64,000 bases of DNA from Alphaproteobacteria bacterium (GTDB lineage: Bacteria > Pseudomonadota > Alphaproteobacteria > TMED109): assembly GCA_022825235.1 (NCBI GenBank), contig JAJDYI010000052.1, forward strand, positions 1 to 64,000, read 5' to 3'. Of the stretch, positions 17,277 to 25,535 are shown piece by piece. The notes beneath the pieces were generated by a model, which made no database searches, was not told the origin of the DNA, and saw nothing but the letters and a program-made list of their open reading frames with translations. Numbering within the stretch: the stretch's first letter is position 1; every line of letters starts with the position of its first letter. Position numbers and translations under genes: made by a program.

Positions 17277-17924
17277 TCATGTCAAACCGTCCCGCCAGCT
17301 CCGGCACACCTGCACGAAGGCGTCCGCAGGCTCCCGCAGATCTTGTCTGGTACTACCCGGACGGTAGAGACTGCTGCCGATCCCGAGGCCGTTGTAGCCC
17401 GCTTCCAGATAGGCCCTGGAATTGGCGAGATCGATGCCGCCGACCGCCAGCACGGAAATATCACTCGGGAGCACCGCGGCCAACGCACCCAGGTAGTTCG
17501 GGGCGAATGCGCTGGCAGGAAACAACTTGAGAAACGTGGCGCCCGCGTGGATAGCTCGAAACGCCTCGGACGCTGTCGTGAAGCCGGGAATGGGCACCAA
17601 GCCATGGCGCAGGCAAGCCTCGATGATGGCCTCGTCCGTATTGGGTGCGACCGCAATCTGCGCGCCAGCGTCTGATACCCGCTCGACGTCGCGGGTCGAC
17701 ACGACGGTTCCTGCACCGACCACGGCTGAATCCCCAAGGGTGTCCCGCAGGATCCGAATACTGTCGCACGGATCCGGCGAGTTGACCGGGACCTCCAGCA
17801 CCTCGATCCCGGCCGCCGCCAGTTCGGCCCCTACCTCGCCTGCATCCGGCACGGTCACTCCCCGCAGGATGGCCACCAGGGGCATCCGCGCCAGAGCCTG
17901 CGCCAGAAGGCGGGAAGCCTTCAT
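17277..17924 (-). CDS. dgoA: 2-dehydro-3-deoxy-6-phosphogalactonate aldolase
   Basis: 215-residue class I aldolase of the KDPG/KDPGal family. It has LVAILRGVTVPDAGEVGAEL, the Glu in IEVLEVPVNSPDP, VGAGTVV and the Schiff-base Lys in GATFLKLFPASAF. It cleaves 2-keto-3-deoxy-6-phosphogalactonate into pyruvate and glyceraldehyde-3-phosphate. The NSPDP motif and coupling to dgoK favour the galactonate (DgoA) rather than gluconate (Eda) branch. The ATG at 17924 overlaps the dgoK stop (ATGA); the frame is open further upstream inside dgoK. Confidence 0.88.
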   Translation of the reverse strand: MKASRLLAQALARMPLVAILRGVTVPDAGEVGAELAAAGIEVLEVPVNSPDPCDSIRILRDTLGDSAVVGAGTVVSTRDVERVSDAGAQIAVAPNTDEAIIEACLRHGLVPIPGFTTASEAFRAIHAGATFLKLFPASAFAPNYLGALAAVLPSDISVLAVGGIDLANSRAYLEAGYNGLGIGSSLYRPGSTRQDLREPADAFVQVCRSWRDGLT

Positions 17925-18847
17925 CAGCTGACTCCGCCGATCACATCGTGAATGAACTTGAACCCTTCGATGCAGGCTTCCTCCGCCGGCGTCACCGCCG
18001 CTTCCTGGCCAAGGTGCGCCAGCGCCGCGCGGTAAAGTTCGCACAGGCCTGCTTCGCCCACGAGCACGACTGGAGAAGTCCCCAACAGATCCGAGTACAC
18101 CTCCATTGCATCACGGATATCGCTGCCGATGAGGATGCCTGACGCGAACGAAGCCCCGTCATCGTACGCGAGTTCCCCGACCACCGACCGGCTGCGAACG
18201 CTGAAGAGGTAGCGCATCAGCCCACCGCCGGAAGCCCCGTAGTCGACGCCAACCCGAAAGACCTCCGACACTTCTGCATCACCCTTGAGATGGTGCTGCA
18301 GCAGGCTGCTCGTCGACAGCGCCTCGTAGAGCTCACCGACCAGCGATGTCGAAAAGGAACGCACGGCACCATCCCGGATCGCGACCCACTTGGTATGCGT
18401 ACCCGGCAGGCAGAGGAGACCGCGGCCCTTCCGGAGCCGTTTCTCGCTCCGGATGACACCGAGGCAAAGCACCTCCTCCCCCCTGATGACATCCGGGAAG
18501 CCGTCGACCGATCGGCATGTCAGCCCGGGCGACACCCGAAGGACATTGTCGCCAATCGTCATGGACGTCATCCGTCGAGCGACTTCATCCGGGTCGATCG
18601 GGCAGTCGAGATAGGGAAGTTCCGTCCAACCCACTGACGAACCGATCATGCCGCAGCAGAAAAGGGCCTGAGCGGCCGGCGGCCATCGGGACACCACGGT
18701 GTCGACCACGCCCACCATTCCTTCGCGCTCCACGTTCGCGACGCCATCCGCGGTCGCCAGACGGTCCAGCAACACTCCGGACGGACCCACCCGGTAGGCC
18801 CGGAAATTCGACGATCCCCAGTCAATGGCCACAAACCCGCCGTCCAT
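17924..18847 (-). CDS. dgoK: 2-dehydro-3-deoxygalactonokinase
   Basis: 307 residues. It phosphorylates 2-keto-3-deoxygalactonate ahead of the DgoA aldolase. The N-terminal phosphate loop FVAIDWGSSNFRAYRV, CCGMIGSSVGW, CLPGTHTKWV and ASGILIGSDIRDAM are characteristic DgoK segments. A near-perfect ribosome site (GGAGGAAAGG) lies 5 nt before the ATG at 18847, which rejects the longer frame starting at 18889. It is first in a two-gene operon with dgoA. No galactonate dehydratase or transporter is beside it. Confidence 0.9.
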   Translation of the reverse strand: MDGGFVAIDWGSSNFRAYRVGPSGVLLDRLATADGVANVEREGMVGVVDTVVSRWPPAAQALFCCGMIGSSVGWTELPYLDCPIDPDEVARRMTSMTIGDNVLRVSPGLTCRSVDGFPDVIRGEEVLCLGVIRSEKRLRKGRGLLCLPGTHTKWVAIRDGAVRSFSTSLVGELYEALSTSSLLQHHLKGDAEVSEVFRVGVDYGASGGGLMRYLFSVRSRSVVGELAYDDGASFASGILIGSDIRDAMEVYSDLLGTSPVVLVGEAGLCELYRAALAHLGQEAAVTPAEEACIEGFKFIHDVIGGVS

Positions 18848-19295
18848 GAGGCCCTTTCCTCCGGTGACCTGACCGCACGCAACGGCCACACATCCCGTGC
18901 GGCCAGAGCATTCGCCTCACGCGGCGGCGCTGCGCGGTTCGAGCCGGGAATCCTGACAGTTCGAACCGAACTCCGCCAGCTTCGTGCCGAATGGCACGTG
19001 ACTGCGGCCGCCGCATGCCCAGGTCAACTGCGATTGCATCCGAAAAATCGGTTAGCTTCCGTTGCGATTCCTCGGACGATGCGCACCGCATGACAAAGCC
19101 CTGCACCCCATCCCGCTCGCGGATCCAGACCTGCGGGTCCGTATCATGCGGCTCGTGGGCGGTTCACGTCGGTCGGTCATCCATACCCGACTCCGCCGGC
19201 GGGAACTTGCCGCCGCGCGAACCCGCAACGCCCGACGCGTCTCCCAACATTCGCCGGACGCGGCCGTCGCGGCGGGCGACCCGGTACAAGGACGG
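18848..19295. other. Divergent intergenic region between dgoK and the binding-protein gene
   Basis: About 450 bp between divergent starts, presumably holding both promoters. Open frames run through it but lack codon logic or family similarity. No convincing operator palindrome was found. Confidence 0.4.
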
Positions 19296-21149
19296 ATGAC
19301 CGCTGTCACACACGCCCAGCCCACCCGCTCAACGCTTCGGAGCGTGGCAAGAGCCTGCCTGCTGGCCCTGCTCGCCGGGCCGGCCGCGGCGCACGACCAT
19401 GGCATCGCGATGCACGGTGATCCAAAGTACGAAGCCGGTTTCGAGCACCTCGACTATGTCAATCCGGATGCCCCGAAAGGCGGAACCATCCGTCATGCCG
19501 TGCGTGGCACGTTCAACAGCCTGAACCCGTTCATCATCAAGGGTGTACCTGCGCGCGGCAGGCACCTGACGTTCGAAAGCCTGATGAGACGGACCTGGGA
19601 CGAGCCGTTCTCGCTCTACGGCCTGATCGCCGAATCGATGGCGGTGCCGGAAGACCGCAGCTCCGTCCTGTTTGTCCTGAGGCGCGAAGCGCGGTTCCAC
19701 GACGGGAGCGCGATCACGGTCGACGACGTGGTGCATTCCTGGCGCACCCTCAGGGACTTCGGACGGCCCAACCTCCAGCTCTATTACCGGCAGGTCGAAC
19801 GGATCGAACGGCCTGGACCGCGTTCCGTGCGGTTTGTGTTTGCAGCCGGGGGGCAAGACCGTGAACTCCCGCTCATCATGGGTCTCATGCCGATCCTGTC
19901 GAAGTCCTACTACGCGACCGTGCCGTTCGATGAAACATCCCTGATACCGCCGCTGGCGAGCGGCCCCTACCGCGTCCACCGTGTCGACCCGGGCCGAAGC
20001 ATCACCTACCGACGTGACCCCGATTACTGGGGGCGCCACTTGCCCGTGAATCGCGGGCAGTACAACTTCGATCACATCCGGTACGACTACTACCGCGATG
20101 GCAACGTAATGATGGAGGCGTTTACCGCCGGCGAGTACGACATCCGTTTCGAGACCTCCGAGAAACGTTGGGCAACCGCGTACGAATTTCCTGCCGTCAC
20201 GGACGGTCGCGTCAAGCTCGAGCAGCTGCCGCATGGCCGACCGTCGGGGATGTTCGCATTCGTCTTCAACTCCCGCCGTCCCCTGTTCGCAGACCGCGCC
20301 GTGCGTCAGGCCCTGGCGCATGCGTTCGACTTCGACTGGGTCAACGAAACCCTGCTGCACGGATCGTACGCCCGAACCCGAAGCATCTTCGCGAATTCCC
20401 CACTCGCCTCTCGTGAGCTTCCGCACGACGACGAGCTGGCCCTCCTTGAGCCCTTTCGGGACAGCCTGCCACGCGAGGTATTTGACGAGGCCTACCGCCC
20501 GCCCGGAGGGAGCGGTGACACTCGGACCAATCTCAGGGCAGCCCAAGACATCCTGACCGCCGCCGGCTGGACGGTCCATGACGGATCGCTGACGCACACC
20601 GGCAGCAGTGAGCCGATGGCGTTCGAAATCCTCCTGGTGGATTCGAGGAACGAGAAAATCGCGCTCGCGTTCGCCCGCAATCTGGCGCGCCTCGGCGCAG
20701 ACGTCGGGGTCCGCACGGTGGACACGCCGCAGTACCAATATCGCCTCAGCACCTTCGATTTCGACGTCATCATGTACCACTGGGGAGTCTCGCTGTCCCC
20801 AGGCAATGAGCAGGCGTACTACTGGGGTAGCGCCGCGGCGTTGCAGGACGGCACGCGCAACTATGCGGGCGTGCGGGTTCCGGCGGTCGACGCGCTGATC
20901 GAACGCATGACGCGGGAGCACGAACGCGAGAGCTTCGTTCACACCGTCCGTGCCCTCGACCGGGTGTTGTTGTGGGGGCACTGGTTTGTCCCGCTGTATC
21001 ACATGAGCGAGGACCGGGTCGCCTATTGGGACAAGTTCGCCCGGCCGGAGGTCACCCCTCACTACGGAATCGTGACCGAATCATGGTGGGAGCGCGACCG
21101 GATGACGACAAGCGGCGCCGCCAAGACGGACAGCCCGCGCTCGCCGTAA
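19296..21149 (+). CDS. Periplasmic extracellular solute-binding protein, family 5 (YejA-like)
   Basis: 617 residues. A signal peptide (SVARACLLALLAGPAAA) precedes the YejA-like mature start with HGDPKYEAGFEHLDYVNPDA, then KGGTIRHAVRGTFNSLNPF. The SBP_bac_5 landmarks follow: FVLRREARFHDGSAITVDDVV, SGPYRVHRVDPGRSITY, VRQALAHAFDFDWVNE and YYWGSAAA. Such proteins deliver oligopeptides (YejA: e.g. microcin C-type peptides and Gly-rich peptides) to YejBEF. No permease or ATPase genes are adjacent. The ATG at 19296 was chosen over 19062 because AAGGACGG and the signal peptide follow it directly. Confidence 0.87.
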   Translation: MTAVTHAQPTRSTLRSVARACLLALLAGPAAAHDHGIAMHGDPKYEAGFEHLDYVNPDAPKGGTIRHAVRGTFNSLNPFIIKGVPARGRHLTFESLMRRTWDEPFSLYGLIAESMAVPEDRSSVLFVLRREARFHDGSAITVDDVVHSWRTLRDFGRPNLQLYYRQVERIERPGPRSVRFVFAAGGQDRELPLIMGLMPILSKSYYATVPFDETSLIPPLASGPYRVHRVDPGRSITYRRDPDYWGRHLPVNRGQYNFDHIRYDYYRDGNVMMEAFTAGEYDIRFETSEKRWATAYEFPAVTDGRVKLEQLPHGRPSGMFAFVFNSRRPLFADRAVRQALAHAFDFDWVNETLLHGSYARTRSIFANSPLASRELPHDDELALLEPFRDSLPREVFDEAYRPPGGSGDTRTNLRAAQDILTAAGWTVHDGSLTHTGSSEPMAFEILLVDSRNEKIALAFARNLARLGADVGVRTVDTPQYQYRLSTFDFDVIMYHWGVSLSPGNEQAYYWGSAAALQDGTRNYAGVRVPAVDALIERMTREHERESFVHTVRALDRVLLWGHWFVPLYHMSEDRVAYWDKFARPEVTPHYGIVTESWWERDRMTTSGAAKTDSPRSP

Positions 21150-21603
21150 CGTGCCGCGAGGTGGGCCGTCGGATGGGCGCGCCGGCGCGTATCGGGGCCG
21201 GGCCAACGCGGCCTCCTGGCCTCAATTCCGAATGTGGTCCATGAGGAACTCCTCGGCACCAGTCCGGCCGGCCGTCGGGGAAGTCAAGAAAGGGCGGATA
21301 AGCGAAGGCGTGAGTGCTATCTTGCATTCGAGCACACTGCTGTCCGGGATCTGGACCGAAGTCCGCGTAACGCTGAGACCGAGCCGGGCAGGCTCCCATA
21401 GTCAGCCGAACGGGTCACGGCATCACTCCACGGCATAAGGAACTATCTTTCGCCGAACGCGGCGGGCGGCACGCAATGCGCAACCGCGTGTCGACGCCGG
21501 TCTACCGGTGTCGCGGCACGCCGAGCAGCGATTAAGCGCGAATTTCCGCGGGTGCACTGACCGCGGTGCCTTGGGAAGAGCAATGCGGAGGGAGTTTCCC
21601 TAA
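21150..21603. other. ~450-bp intergenic region; nothing recognised
   Basis: No gene-like frame. A purine-rich ribosome site for the next gene (GGAGGGAG, ~21588) is the only clear element. Confidence 0.4.
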
Positions 21604-22374
21604 ATGATTGGGAACTATGAAACCTTGAATGTGCGAAAGGACGGCTCACTTGTCCGTCTGGAGATGACGCGGCCCCGTCTGCTCAATGCGGTCGCGATGA
21701 CTGGCGCGCGTGAGATGGTCGATGCCGCCAACCGGATCGCCGCCGACAGCGATGTGCGCATGGTCGCGATCACCGGCGCGGGCCGCGCCTTTTGCACGGG
21801 CATGGATCTCAAGGACCTCTCCGCGGGCCGGATCGAGCAGAGCTATTTCAGAATGTGGGATGACGCGCTGCGGACGTTCGAGACGATGGACAAGCTGGTG
21901 CTCTGCCTCCTGCATGGCTATGCGATCGGCGGGGGCCTGCAGTTGGCGCTGGCCTGTGACATTCGCGTGTGCACCCCGACCGCGCGTCTCGGACTACCGG
22001 CGATCAAGGAGAGTCTCATTCCCGGCCTTGGGACATTCCGGCTCGCGCGCTACGTGGGGCTCGGGCGCGCCAAGTCCCTGATCATCAGGGGCAACATGAT
22101 TGACGGGAGGGAAGCGGAACGGATCGGCATGGTTGACCATCTCGTGGAAGAAGATACCGCGCTGGAAGACTTCGATGGCTGGCTGGTCGAATACGCCCGT
22201 ACCAACTCCGAAGCCGCCCGGGCGTCCAAGCAACTGCTGGCCGACTGTTTCGACCTGGGCTGGGACGCGTTCTTCCGGAAGTACCTGGTGCTTCAGGAAA
22301 ATGCGGTCGCGGGGCCTGATTTCGCCGAAGGCATGGAAGCCTATCGGGCGGGCCGTGATCCGACCTGGCAATAG
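21604..22374 (+). CDS. Enoyl-CoA hydratase/isomerase (crotonase) family protein
   Basis: 256 residues. Oxyanion-hole segments GRAFCTGMDLKDLS (~61) and HGYAIGGGLQLALACDIRV (~102) are present. The first catalytic Glu position of crotonase is not evident (AIKESLIPGLGTFRLARYV), while Glu in IKES occupies a usual site. CoA-thioester hydration or isomerisation is expected, but the substrate is open. An acyl-CoA ligase and a PhyH enzyme lie within 5 kb; no direct operon. GGAGGGAG precedes the ATG. Confidence 0.85.
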   Translation: MIGNYETLNVRKDGSLVRLEMTRPRLLNAVAMTGAREMVDAANRIAADSDVRMVAITGAGRAFCTGMDLKDLSAGRIEQSYFRMWDDALRTFETMDKLVLCLLHGYAIGGGLQLALACDIRVCTPTARLGLPAIKESLIPGLGTFRLARYVGLGRAKSLIIRGNMIDGREAERIGMVDHLVEEDTALEDFDGWLVEYARTNSEAARASKQLLADCFDLGWDAFFRKYLVLQENAVAGPDFAEGMEAYRAGRDPTWQ

Positions 22375-22562
22375 GGTCGCTGCTTCGGGTGGATCGAGGC
22401 CCATTACGGGATGCTGGCCTCCCGTTGTCCGGCAAACGGTCGCGGCGTACCCGCGAACGCGGGTGGTTGCCCGGCCCGACAAATGAAAGTCTGTTGCGCA
22501 TCCAGTTCGGACCGGAACGCGAACGCCAACCTGCCTGCGCGAGGAAGGGTGCCTGTCAGCCG

Positions 22563-23723
22563 CTAGAGCCCGAGATCAAGCAGGTTGTAATCCCTGATGC
22601 CTGCCTTCACTTCTGCCGTCCACACACAGCGTTCGCCGGTTTCCGCCAGCGGCTTGTAAACGTACGGCGTTTCGTCGGGAAACCGCTGACTCCTCGCGTC
22701 AATGGCATAGCCGATCATCCGAGACCGCTTGCGAATGCGCTCTTCATCGTAGTGCGCCACGGCGTTGTGCAGGCCGCCGGTCGTCACCCCCAGAACCGAA
22801 GCGCGGCGGTGAAATCCGAAATTCACCGTCACGCGCCAATCCGGGCTGGTGTTGGCAAACGACCCGTGTACCAACTGGCGATTACTGATGGCCACGTCAC
22901 CCGGCCCGCAAAGAAGCGGCACTGCACCTCGAATCCGGTCCGAGCCGCTCTCGTCGACCAATGCGGCGATGTCGACCTTGCCCAGCTTGTGGGAACCGGG
23001 AAGCACCCAGACCCCGTTGGCCGCCGTGCAGCCATAGAGCTGTGCCATGAAGTTGAACCCATGGGCTCCCTCATCCCAGTCAGGTGAATCCCAGTGGGTG
23101 ACTCCGTCCTGGTGCCACGCCACGGACGCCCCCTTCCCTGGCTCCTTGAGAAACAACGCCTCCGTGAATGGCACGAAATCGTCGCCGTTGATGGCCGCCG
23201 CCACTGCAAGCAGCTGTGGATGCGCATACACGCGCAAACAGGCCTCGGAAAACTGCAAGGACCCGAGGATGAGGTACACGACGTCCTCGGGCGCGTCGGG
23301 CTCTGCCTCTGGCTCGATCATTTTGACCGGGTGTCGGCCGGCAGCCTCATCGGTCCCGCCGAACGGATCGCCGAGCGGCTTGGCCCAGAACAGGGTCGGC
23401 GCCTCGCAGTCGACTCCGAGGGCGGGGCGCCCCATGGCGTCGACGTCAGAATCCTTGGCCACTGGCAGGCGCGACAGGATCTCCTGAACATCTGCCTCGA
23501 TGTCCGCAAGCTCGTCATCCTGCACGACACCTTCAAACACATAGAAACCGTGGCGCCAGTAAGCCTCGAGGATGTCCGGGTGGAGGCTGCCGCTGCGGTC
23601 CATCCGGATCGGGCCGCGATTGCCGAGCCGCATTGCCTCCGCCTCGCCTTCTCTCATGTAAGCCTGCAAGGCGGCTTCGTGCTTTCCGTAGTCCACGCGA
23701 TCGGCTTGAAGGGTGGCTTGCAT
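22563..23723 (-). CDS. Phytanoyl-CoA dioxygenase (PhyH) family protein
   Basis: 386-residue Fe(II)/2-oxoglutarate oxygenase. The metal triad is visible as His204-x-Asp206 (VAWHQDGVTHW) and His286 (RQLVHGSFANTS). An Arg for 2-oxoglutarate lies in DWRVTVNFG. Family members hydroxylate acyl-CoAs or small molecules; this one is larger than average (usual ~280). Start: ATG at 23723 with GAGG 8 nt upstream; an ATG at 23741 is an alternative. It is divergent from the MFS gene, with about 185 bp or less between, suggesting shared control. Confidence 0.82.
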   Translation of the reverse strand: MQATLQADRVDYGKHEAALQAYMREGEAEAMRLGNRGPIRMDRSGSLHPDILEAYWRHGFYVFEGVVQDDELADIEADVQEILSRLPVAKDSDVDAMGRPALGVDCEAPTLFWAKPLGDPFGGTDEAAGRHPVKMIEPEAEPDAPEDVVYLILGSLQFSEACLRVYAHPQLLAVAAAINGDDFVPFTEALFLKEPGKGASVAWHQDGVTHWDSPDWDEGAHGFNFMAQLYGCTAANGVWVLPGSHKLGKVDIAALVDESGSDRIRGAVPLLCGPGDVAISNRQLVHGSFANTSPDWRVTVNFGFHRRASVLGVTTGGLHNAVAHYDEERIRKRSRMIGYAIDARSQRFPDETPYVYKPLAETGERCVWTAEVKAGIRDYNLLDLGL

Positions 23724-23908
23724 GGGAAACCTCGCGTCCATCTCGACACGGCGCCAAGCATACCGGCAACCGTCGACCGCACGAACCGAGCGCCGAATGA
23801 TCGACTTTGGCCCGGCTTCGCCTATAACCCGAGGGCGTGGATGGATCATCGCCCGCGCCACCGCGCTTCGCGAATAGTGTTGCGGGCGGAAATCGGCGGA
23901 CTCGAACG

Positions 23909-25120
23909 TTGACTCGCGACCGCATCAGCTTCCTGTTTCTCAATCTCGGCCATTTCTTCGATCACTTGATCATTCTGGTCTTCGCGACCGCCGCCGCGCT
24001 CGTGCTGGTGCACGAATGGGACATTCCCTATGCCGAATTGATCCCATACGCGACGCCCGGTCTGATCGCATTCGGCGTCGGCGCTCTTCCTGCGGGCTGG
24101 ATTGCCGACAAGTGGAGCCGCGAGGCGATGATGGTCGTGTTCTTCCTCGGCCTCGGTACGGCCGGCGCGGCCACCGCACTCGCGGAGACCCCGCTCCAGA
24201 TCGGTGCGGGCCTGTTCCTGGTCGGCCTGTTTGCCTCGATCTACCACCCGGTTGGCCTCGCCCTGGTCGTGGAAGGGCGCCGACAGACGGGCATGCCGCT
24301 GGCCATCAACGGCGTGTTCGGAAACATGGGCGTGGCCTGTGCCGCCCTGCTCACAGGCTGGCTCATCGACGTGGCGGGCTGGCGAGCCGCATTCGCGGTG
24401 CCGGGCGCGCTCTGCTTCGCGCTGGGCTGCGCCTACGCGGTCTTCGTGTACGGGGGCCGACGCCGGCCCGCGGACAGCGCGCCTCCCGAACGCTGCGGAA
24501 AGGGTGAGTCGGTGCCGAGAATCGGTCTCGACCGACGCATGCTTCTTCGCGTGTTCGGCGTCGTGTTCTTCACGACGGCGATCGGCGGCCTGATCTTCCA
24601 GAGCACCACCTTCGCTCTGCCGAAGGTGTTCGAAGAACGGCTGGGCGACCTGGCCGGAACGAACACGCTGATCGGCTGGTATGCCTTCCTCGCCTTTGCC
24701 GTTGCGGCCCTGGCCCAATTGGTGGTCGGTTATCTGGTCGACAACCACTCGATTCGCACCGTCTTCGCGAGCATCGCCGCCCTGCAGGCCGTGCTGCTCG
24801 CCCTGATGCAGCACTTGACCGGCGCGCTGGCACTGCTGGTCGCCGTCTGCTTCATGCTGGCGGTGTTCGGGCAAATTCCCATCAACGACGTCCTGATTGG
24901 ACGTGCCACGTCGAGCGCCTGGCGAAGCCGGGCCTACTCCATCCGCTTCGTCATCACGTTCGCGGTAGCAGCGACGGCAGTGCCGATGATCGCGTTCATT
25001 CGCGCCCGCTGGGATTTTGCCGCGCTCTTCCTGGTGCTTGCCGTTGCGGCCTCAGCGATCTTTGTCGCCGCCCTGCTCCTTCCGCACACCGGGACGCCGT
25101 CCCGCACGGCAGCCCGATGA
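23909..25120 (+). CDS. MFS transporter
   Basis: About 403 residues with 12 predicted hydrophobic segments. The start FLFLNLGHFFDHLIILVFA, the A-motif-like GWIADKWSREAMM and helices in both halves mark a major-facilitator protein. Start codons are weak: TTG at 23909 gives the family-like N-terminus (LTRDRISFLF); GTG at 23837 is the alternative with 24 more residues. The substrate is unknown. Its divergent PhyH neighbour hints at transport of a substrate or product of that oxygenase, which is only inference. Confidence 0.8.
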   Translation: MTRDRISFLFLNLGHFFDHLIILVFATAAALVLVHEWDIPYAELIPYATPGLIAFGVGALPAGWIADKWSREAMMVVFFLGLGTAGAATALAETPLQIGAGLFLVGLFASIYHPVGLALVVEGRRQTGMPLAINGVFGNMGVACAALLTGWLIDVAGWRAAFAVPGALCFALGCAYAVFVYGGRRRPADSAPPERCGKGESVPRIGLDRRMLLRVFGVVFFTTAIGGLIFQSTTFALPKVFEERLGDLAGTNTLIGWYAFLAFAVAALAQLVVGYLVDNHSIRTVFASIAALQAVLLALMQHLTGALALLVAVCFMLAVFGQIPINDVLIGRATSSAWRSRAYSIRFVITFAVAATAVPMIAFIRARWDFAALFLVLAVAASAIFVAALLLPHTGTPSRTAAR

Positions 25121-25182
25121 TCCGGCGTACAGAGGACCTTGAGCCATCTTTCCTTGAACGGGATTCTCCGGTCCGAGTCCGG

Positions 25183-25479
25183 TCATTTTGCGGCGACGGC
25201 TAGCGGCGTGATGCGGGACAAGTCAACGTCAGCGCGGGCCTGGGCAAGATCGTGCGCGCACTGCAGGTTGATCCAGAACTCTGCGGTGGTACCGAAGAAC
25301 TTCGAGAGGCGTATCGCGGTATCGATGCTCAGCGTTGTTTCGCACTTCACCAACCTTTCGATCCGCTTCCGGGGCACATCCAGGCGTCTTGCCAGCGTGA
25401 TCGCGCTCATGCCGAGTGGCTCAAGATAGAGTTCCACGAGCATGTCGCCCGGGTGAGAGGGATTCGTCAGTAGCGTCAT
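25183..25479 (-). CDS. higA: HigA-family addiction-module antitoxin (XRE helix-turn-helix), orphan
   Basis: 98 residues matching HigA/VapA antitoxins: HPGDMLVELYLEPLGMSAI, the HTH ITLARRLDVPRKRIERLVK, and TAEFWINLQCAHDLAQA at the end. HigA binds its own promoter and neutralises the HigB mRNA interferase. Only 56 bp separate it from the upstream gene's stop and 62 bp lie downstream to the MFS stop, so no higB fits on either side. It may serve as a plain regulator or counter toxins elsewhere. Confidence 0.85.
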   Translation of the reverse strand: MTLLTNPSHPGDMLVELYLEPLGMSAITLARRLDVPRKRIERLVKCETTLSIDTAIRLSKFFGTTAEFWINLQCAHDLAQARADVDLSRITPLAVAAK

Positions 25480-25535
25480 CTCTTGCCCCGTCAGCGGAAT
25501 CTGCCGGCATCCGGACGCCAGCGTCCCTGACGTCG

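Noticed and set aside
21150-21603. Minus-strand fragment FAYPPFLDFPDGRPDW near 21.3 kb as a gene relic
   Set aside because: The frame breaks on both sides and I could not link it to any family; it is most likely chance.
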